Shown here: piece after piece, positions 59,501 to 64,000 of the stretch
Position numbering within the stretch: position 1 is the first letter of the stretch
How the letters are laid out: each line of letters opens with the position of its first letter
From: a virus
DNA: 64,000 nt
Direction: 5' to 3' (one strand)
IMG/VR virus record: IMGVR_UViG_3300005529_000023
Span: 1 to 64,000 of that record
The notes under the pieces: model-generated
Told to the model about the DNA's origin: nothing
What the model saw: the letters and a program-made list of their open reading frames with translations, nothing else
Database searches by the model: none
Made by a program: the position numbers and the translations under genes

Positions 59501-60871
59501 ATGCCAATTACAAAACAAATCAGCTCTAGAGCAAATTTAAAGCAGTCTACGACTGGTGATTTTCCGCTAATCCCAGCGCAGGTTGTTTCTAATATGTATG
59601 GCCCCGTTACATCGACGGCAGGTCAGACTATCATCAATTTGACCTTCGCTGTCTCTCAGACTAATACGGCAAACTTTATCCTCGCAATAGACGGTAAGAT
59701 CCTTAGTCTCGGCGCTTCTAACGATTATCAATTTACCAATGTTCAATCTAATGGAACTTCTTCCCAAATCACATTGAATGCATCGATCGTTGCTGGATTG
59801 AACATTCAGGCTTGGTACATAGGCGTTGCTCAGCCTCCAGTTTCTGCTACTTCGCTATCTACCTTGCAGGCACAGGCAAACCTTAGCACGGCTAGCATTC
59901 CAAAGAACTATCTTTTAAATGGAGCCTTTGATTTCTGGCAGCGTGGTACGTCAGTCACGATTGCTAACGGCGTCTCTACCTATCAGGCAGATCGTTGGTA
60001 CGTGAAGAACTCTCTGGGAACAAACGGTGTAATCACATTCTCCCAAGTCGCTGGATCACTCAATGGATCTAAGTTTGGAGCACAAGTTCAAATTACAACC
60101 GCTCCTACCGCTGCTCAAACTAACGGAACAGAACTCTATCAGACACTTGAGAACTTAAGCTTCCTTGAGCTTTACAGCCAAAATGCATGTTTCTCTGCAA
60201 ACATCAAGGCCCTTGGAAACGTAAATCAAGTTGGTCTGCAGTTCATGTCTAACACTTCAGAAGCTAAAGTCACTACGACTATCGGATCTGAAGTTACAGT
60301 TGCAGTAAACACTTCCGGGTTTACCCTTGGTCAGATTGTAAATCAGGCCCTCGGAAGTGCGATGACTACTTCTGGAGTTGTTGGAGTTCGCATTCGTATC
60401 ACTGGCGTCTCCTCTGGAAACTTATACGACCTGAATAATGGATTCATTGTAGAACAGGCGATGTTAAATCTAGGTTCTACTGCCGCAAATTTCTCTAGGG
60501 CTGGAAGACATCCAAGCTCTGAACTTGCTATGTGCCAGCGTTATTATACTAAGACATATGATTTGACAGTTGCACCCGCATCTATCACTGCCGTAGGGGC
60601 ATTAAATTCCAGTATTTCTCCAGCTTCAGGAGCCAACCAATGTGTAGCGCAGTGGTCTTTTTCTTCAAGAATGAGAGTTTCTCCTACAACAGTTACATTT
60701 TATCATCCTACAACAGGTGCCACTGGCTCTTGGGGTGATAATGTAAATAATCCTATTAACGTTGCTGTACAAACACAGGGTCAATCGAATTTGACAGTAA
60801 TCAATAGCGGTAGCGTCTCGGCTAGCGGAAAATTTGTCTATGGACATGTTACGGCGGACGCGGAGATTTAA
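59501..60871 (+). CDS. Tail fibre with duplicated receptor module
   Basis: 456 residues. Residues about 1-140 form an anchor (AGQTIINLTFAVSQ type beta segment). From about 143 (NGAFDFWQRGTSVTIANGVS) the sequence closely matches the C-terminal module of the 55728 product, with mostly synonymous DNA changes, so it is an old duplication under selection. The end (CQRYYTKTYD onward) differs, where receptor specificity may lie. Confidence 0.75.
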   Translation: MPITKQISSRANLKQSTTGDFPLIPAQVVSNMYGPVTSTAGQTIINLTFAVSQTNTANFILAIDGKILSLGASNDYQFTNVQSNGTSSQITLNASIVAGLNIQAWYIGVAQPPVSATSLSTLQAQANLSTASIPKNYLLNGAFDFWQRGTSVTIANGVSTYQADRWYVKNSLGTNGVITFSQVAGSLNGSKFGAQVQITTAPTAAQTNGTELYQTLENLSFLELYSQNACFSANIKALGNVNQVGLQFMSNTSEAKVTTTIGSEVTVAVNTSGFTLGQIVNQALGSAMTTSGVVGVRIRITGVSSGNLYDLNNGFIVEQAMLNLGSTAANFSRAGRHPSSELAMCQRYYTKTYDLTVAPASITAVGALNSSISPASGANQCVAQWSFSSRMRVSPTTVTFYHPTTGATGSWGDNVNNPINVAVQTQGQSNLTVINSGSVSASGKFVYGHVTADAEI

Positions 60872-60874
60872 ATT

Positions 60875-61507
60875 ATGCCATTAAGTAGCGTACTAAAAAA
60901 TCCTACAGTTCAAACTTTCACTTCTGGATCTGGAACGTACACCACTCCTTCTGGAGTAAAGTACATTACTGTATTGATGGTGGGTGGAGGAGGAGGCGGC
61001 GCTGGTGAAGCAGCCGGTGCGGGACCTGGCGGTAATGGTGGAGACACTTTATTTGGATCTCTTCTAACCGCAAAAGGTGGATCAGGTGGTAATAACAATT
61101 CGATTGGTGGAATTGGTGGTGTAGCTGGGACTGTAAATGCACCAGCGGTTCAAGTTTTAAACATGCCTGGTGGGGACGGTGCATCTGCCGGAGCTAATGT
61201 CAGTGGTGGCTCAGGTGGCATGGGCGGTGCCTCGTTTCTTGGTGGAGCAGGCCAGGGAGCCCTTGGTGCAGGGACTGGCACCGCACAGCCTGGTCATACA
61301 AATACTGGTGGTGGAGGCGGTGGTGCTACTTTAAATGGTGGTTCAGGTGGTGGAGGTGGTGGAGGCGGCGGTGTAGTTATTGCGAATATCCCTTCACCTA
61401 GTGCTTCATATTCTTATACAGTTGGTGCAGCGGGTAGTGCTGGCGCTGGGGCAAATCCTGGTGCTGCTGGTGGATCTGGCTACATTGTAGTAACTGAATA
61501 CTATTAA
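60875..61507 (+). CDS. Glycine-rich adhesin
   Basis: 210 residues. After a TFTSGSGTYTTPSGVKYITV beta strand start (a common phage tail motif), residues 35-175 are dominated by long Gly runs with Ala/Asn/Ser, consistent with stacked polyglycine helices as in gp38-type adhesins. The last ~30 residues are a beta tail. It caps the fibre operon, the usual place of receptor-binding adhesins. Low-complexity DNA may recombine easily. Confidence 0.7.
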   Translation: MPLSSVLKNPTVQTFTSGSGTYTTPSGVKYITVLMVGGGGGGAGEAAGAGPGGNGGDTLFGSLLTAKGGSGGNNNSIGGIGGVAGTVNAPAVQVLNMPGGDGASAGANVSGGSGGMGGASFLGGAGQGALGAGTGTAQPGHTNTGGGGGGATLNGGSGGGGGGGGGVVIANIPSPSASYSYTVGAAGSAGAGANPGAAGGSGYIVVTEYY

Positions 61508-61557
61508 AATAGCGATCCCAATTTCCATAATTCGATACGGATGTTTGGATTTAATTT

Positions 61558-62550
61558 TTAACGGCGATCGTTCTTCAAAATTTCCTTAACAGCTTCTTTG
61601 ACTAGTTTGCGATCCTGTCCAAGATTGAATCTTCCATGAGAATCACTGGCCCAAAGCTTTGATCCCGGTGTCCAAGTGATGCCGGATTTAGTGAGTAGTC
61701 TATGGCAGGCACCATCCACAGGGGCGTAGTAGAACATCCCATCCTGGCATATTGGTTGGTTTCCGAAAAACTTTTCTAGTTTGCTCCATTCCCCTCTATT
61801 ATCATTCAGGGCATTCTTGGCCCTGTATTCAAAGTTCTCCCAAAAGGTCTTGCTTCTATAGTCCTTCAAAACTTGTAACAGGATCACGTTACTGGCACTG
61901 CTCAACCCGCAGTACTCCGCTTCTACAAGCGCCGCCAATCGTAGGGCTAAGGCATCGTCATTGGTGGCTATCCAGCCAGTACGGAGCCCGTTTAGGCCCA
62001 AAAGTTTTGAGTAAGATCCGACTATGAGATCATGAGTAGGCGGATGGTAAAATCCAGAGATGTATACCTTGCTGTAATACACAGCATCCCAAATTACTGG
62101 CGTTGGAGTCCAAATGTTTTCGTTGATCGCCCCGGTAGGGTTTGCGGGAGAATCGAGTAGGGTCACTGGATTCTGTTGACTGAGCACCTTTTGAGTAGTT
62201 GGCATGTCATAGAAGTGTTGCATGCCAGCGGCCTGAATCATGGCCGGATAGACGGGGAAGAAAGGAGGTTTGCGCGTGTAAACTGTTTTGTGCCCTTTTT
62301 GCTCATATGCGCGCAGCGCAATGGTAACTCCGCCCGTTGCTCCATTGGTTAGAAAGATGTGCTTATAAGTCCGTCCTATTTGTCTTTCGAGTACTTTGCG
62401 CGTGATCTCGATGAGGGTTGGATCTCCATTGTGGGGTGTATAGCGTAGGTTCTCATCGCTCATCTTGAAGAAGATGGTCTTAGGAATTCCTTCTAAAAAG
62501 GCATGACGAATGGCTACAGCATTTCCCCAAGCTAGATCGAACTGTTTCAT
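61558..62550 (-). CDS. PLP-dependent class I/II aminotransferase
   Basis: 330 residues, slightly short for the fold-type I family. Seen: a Gly-rich LTNGATGG near 67-74 (PLP phosphate), SPANPTG (134-140, with N137), WDAVYYS near 154-160 (Asp for the pyridine N, Tyr), SYSKLLGLNGLRTGW (179-193) with K182 as Schiff-base lysine, and a C-terminal GRFNLGQDR whose Arg may bind a carboxylate. It may transaminate or decarboxylate an amino acid. Such enzymes are rare in phages; DNA base or tRNA modification and host metabolism changes are both possible. First of a leftward group. Confidence 0.88.
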   Translation of the reverse strand: MKQFDLAWGNAVAIRHAFLEGIPKTIFFKMSDENLRYTPHNGDPTLIEITRKVLERQIGRTYKHIFLTNGATGGVTIALRAYEQKGHKTVYTRKPPFFPVYPAMIQAAGMQHFYDMPTTQKVLSQQNPVTLLDSPANPTGAINENIWTPTPVIWDAVYYSKVYISGFYHPPTHDLIVGSYSKLLGLNGLRTGWIATNDDALALRLAALVEAEYCGLSSASNVILLQVLKDYRSKTFWENFEYRAKNALNDNRGEWSKLEKFFGNQPICQDGMFYYAPVDGACHRLLTKSGITWTPGSKLWASDSHGRFNLGQDRKLVKEAVKEILKNDRR

Positions 62551-62882
62551 TTTTTCCTATTTACACCTACGCCAGCTGCCGCAATGACGTTTAATGGCAT
62601 ATCCTCATGTCTACTGATAAGAGCTAGCATGATCGTTTTGTGAGGCTCTGGAAGGGTCTCGGCGAAGTTGTAGAAGTCCTTGAGCACATGGGTGTACGTA
62701 TTACAGAGCATGTCTCCAACTGGGGTAAGCGAGCCGCCCGAACCCCTAGCTAAATTCTTTACCCTAGCATTGATTTCGTAGATACCATGCTTCTCAGGGG
62801 GCTTCTCTTTCGGAACTTCTTGACCAAAGTGTTCGGCTAGTTCGGATGCACTCATTGGCGTTCCTTCGCTTTCGTTACTCAT
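62547..62882 (-). CDS. Hypothetical protein, 111 aa
   Basis: 111 residues, helical, with no recognised family. ATGA-linked to the aminotransferase and to the upstream gene. The C-terminal half (YNFAETLPEPHKTIMLALIS) is compatible with a small helical domain. Function unknown. Confidence 0.55.
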   Translation of the reverse strand: MSNESEGTPMSASELAEHFGQEVPKEKPPEKHGIYEINARVKNLARGSGGSLTPVGDMLCNTYTHVLKDFYNFAETLPEPHKTIMLALISRHEDMPLNVIAAAGVGVNRKK

Positions 62883-63073
62883 TCTTCCTCATCTCTGTAA
62901 GGATTACCTGCATCAGAGTACAAGGTCTCAGCTTCCTGCAGAGTATCGCAATCGTGATCCTCGAATAGGCCCATGAGTTCCAGGGCTACTTTCTTACGTT
63001 TCTTCTTTGGAACGAAATCCTTGAAGAGATCCCAAACATTTCCTGCTAATTCGCTACCGCTAGCCCAGCCCAT
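62879..63073 (-). CDS. Small acidic hypothetical protein
   Basis: 64 residues, mixed charge, no motif. TAGGAGTCAAC precedes ATG 63073. ATGA-linked to the next gene. Function unknown. Confidence 0.55.
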   Translation of the reverse strand: MGWASGSELAGNVWDLFKDFVPKKKRKKVALELMGLFEDHDCDTLQEAETLYSDAGNPYRDEEE

Positions 63074-63081
63074 GTTGACTC

Positions 63082-63519
63082 CTATGCTGCGTGACAGGGG
63101 CAGGCATCGTGATGAGCCTTCCTGTAGTCTTCATCCATACAAGCGCGAAGGATTTCTCTTCCGAGGTCTTCTGCGCCATTGTCACCGTAGGTGCAAACAC
63201 CGCTCACCTTTGGAATGTCCGTTTTCAAGACTTGCGAACAAACCTGCTGAACAGACTCTTGAAAAGACTTACCAAGAAAGGTCTCAACACCGGCTGGTGT
63301 CCGAAAGTGGGCGACGAACATTCTCGTCACATCCTCCCTATCAATACCAAAGGAGTAGTCGGGATTGTCGCAGAGATGGCTATGAGCCTCAACCATGGTC
63401 TCGATAGTTGCCTTTCTTTCCTCATCCGACATCTTGTTTAGTTCCTCGGGAAGAACGTCGCACCAAGCGTAACAAGTTCCATTGCAGGGTTCGTACTTGA
63501 ATCTAAAGAGCTTCCTCAT
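63082..63519 (-). CDS. Cys-rich hypothetical protein
   Basis: 145 residues from ATG 63519, which has AAGGA at the right spacing; ATG 63546 gives a longer form overlapping the preceding gene more. Two early Cys (CNGTCYAWC) and a C-terminal HHDACPCH cluster suggest a bound metal. No family recognised. Confidence 0.55.
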   Translation of the reverse strand: MRKLFRFKYEPCNGTCYAWCDVLPEELNKMSDEERKATIETMVEAHSHLCDNPDYSFGIDREDVTRMFVAHFRTPAGVETFLGKSFQESVQQVCSQVLKTDIPKVSGVCTYGDNGAEDLGREILRACMDEDYRKAHHDACPCHAA

Positions 63520-63871
63520 TTTCATTCCTTTCGTGTATGTGGACATAAACAGGTTTATTCAATGATTTCATTTGGTTAATCATATGTCTAGTACCAGGAC
63601 TTTTCCCATCCCAAACAGCAACTAGAGCATCGGCGTACTTTGCCATCTCGGTATTTCTATAGGGACCAGCAGCTCGGCCGAATTTCTTCCAATCGGCAGG
63701 AAAGACTTTGACCGGCATATGATGGAGTCTCGCCAGTGCTTCCCCGACGTGATCTACGCCTCTAGCACCGCCAGACACAACTTCCGTGAACTCGAAGCCA
63801 GACTTCCTGATGGCATCAGCTACTACTGCCCAATCTTCAATATCACGGCTGCCAGCGATGATGACTTTCAT
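63503..63871 (-). CDS. SLOG-domain (YpsA/DprA-like) nucleotide-binding protein
   Basis: 122 residues. MKVIIAGSRDIED at the start, SGGARGVDHVGEALA near 33-47, and YRNTEMAKYADALVAVWDG near 71-89 give the Rossmann-like pattern of small SLOG proteins (GSR...SGGARGVD...RN..M). These bind nucleotides or ADP-ribose-like ligands in phage and defence contexts. With a macro-domain gene also present, NAD or ADP-ribose handling is a possible theme. Confidence 0.8.
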   Translation of the reverse strand: MKVIIAGSRDIEDWAVVADAIRKSGFEFTEVVSGGARGVDHVGEALARLHHMPVKVFPADWKKFGRAAGPYRNTEMAKYADALVAVWDGKSPGTRHMINQMKSLNKPVYVHIHERNENEEAL

Positions 63872-64000
63872 GTTTTGTTTCCCTTAGCTTTTTTATTAGC
63901 CGAGTTAAGGGGATTACAATCGTTGCAAATATGGCCCTTCGAGTAAACCTTGTTATCGAATAGTTCTAGCCAATCATCCGGTGTAAGCCAATGTTCTCCA
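63868..64000 (-). CDS. Partial CDS at window edge, Cys-pair protein
   Basis: The window cuts this gene; only its last 44 residues are visible (frame set by the codon ending at 63999). They include WLTPDDWLELFDN and HICNDCNP, a Cys pair with nearby His, and end in a Lys-rich tail. The TGA overlaps the next gene's ATG. Similar 'HxCNDC' tails occur in HNH-type or Zn-binding phage proteins, but identity is unknown. Confidence 0.55.
   Translation of the reverse strand, partial: GEHWLTPDDWLELFDNKVYSKGHICNDCNPLNSANKKAKGNKT

Noticed and set aside
1-64000. CRISPR array, insertion sequence or integrase
   Set aside because: No regularly spaced repeats, transposase or integrase motifs were seen anywhere in the window.

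Overview
The window is a slice of a large tailed-phage genome, most likely a contractile-tailed (myovirus-type) phage. The evidence is a dense, almost fully coding layout with many ATGA/TAATG overlaps, a long run of small unknown genes mixed with nucleotide and RNA enzymes, and a tail/baseplate/fibre block containing giant structural genes. Terminase, capsid, sheath and polymerase genes are not here and must lie outside. Two lipobox lipoproteins and a possible outer-membrane lipid A deacylase favour a Gram-negative host, but the host cannot be named from this sequence.

Layout. 1-788 is a noncoding leader with hairpins, A/T tracts and a 15-bp inverted repeat. 789-5781 holds small rightward genes, many with Cys-pair zinc ribbons, plus an HNH/NUMOD1 homing-type endonuclease; an intrinsic terminator at 5822-5850 closes it. 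5872-9872 holds unknown genes and a macro-domain protein. 9926-16961 carries a class II (B12) ribonucleotide reductase, HAD phosphatases, inorganic pyrophosphatase, a RlaP-type nucleotidyltransferase, a polynucleotide kinase/phosphatase and a DRB0094-type RNA ligase, which together look like an RNA-repair cassette. 16933-24258 carries peptide deformylase, ThyX, a deaminase, a GMP reductase/IMPDH-family enzyme, an Rrf2-like regulator, many small genes, one frameshifted small gene and a possible structured RNA. 24255-26465 is a leftward operon with dUTPase, a lipoprotein and a PagL-like secreted protein.

26675-46457 is the tail block: probable tape measure, hub, spike, a LysM/gp25-like baseplate fusion, a 2191-residue baseplate J-like protein and further wedge/tube proteins. 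It is interrupted at 32672-34850 by an accessory island encoding three unrelated peptidase-like proteins. 46454-49434 is mostly leftward: tiny membrane proteins, a DEDDh exonuclease, a lytic transglycosylase and small genes, with one rightward unknown gene. 49587-61507 is a rightward fibre and adhesin block with collagen-like, repeated and glycine-rich modules. 61558-64000 runs leftward: a PLP-dependent aminotransferase, unknown genes, a SLOG-fold protein and one gene cut by the window edge.

How they work together. The left half remodels nucleotide pools (NrdJ, ThyX, dUTPase, deaminase, GMP reductase) and seems able to heal and seal broken RNA. The right half builds the tail tip and host-recognition apparatus and lyses the cell. 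Regulation seems to use sigma70-like promoters with a 17-bp spacer (TTGACT-N17-TANNNT). In several cases the -10 box sits 6-7 nt before the start codon, implying leaderless mRNAs. A separate CAATCTT(T)A element stands in front of five structural transcription units.
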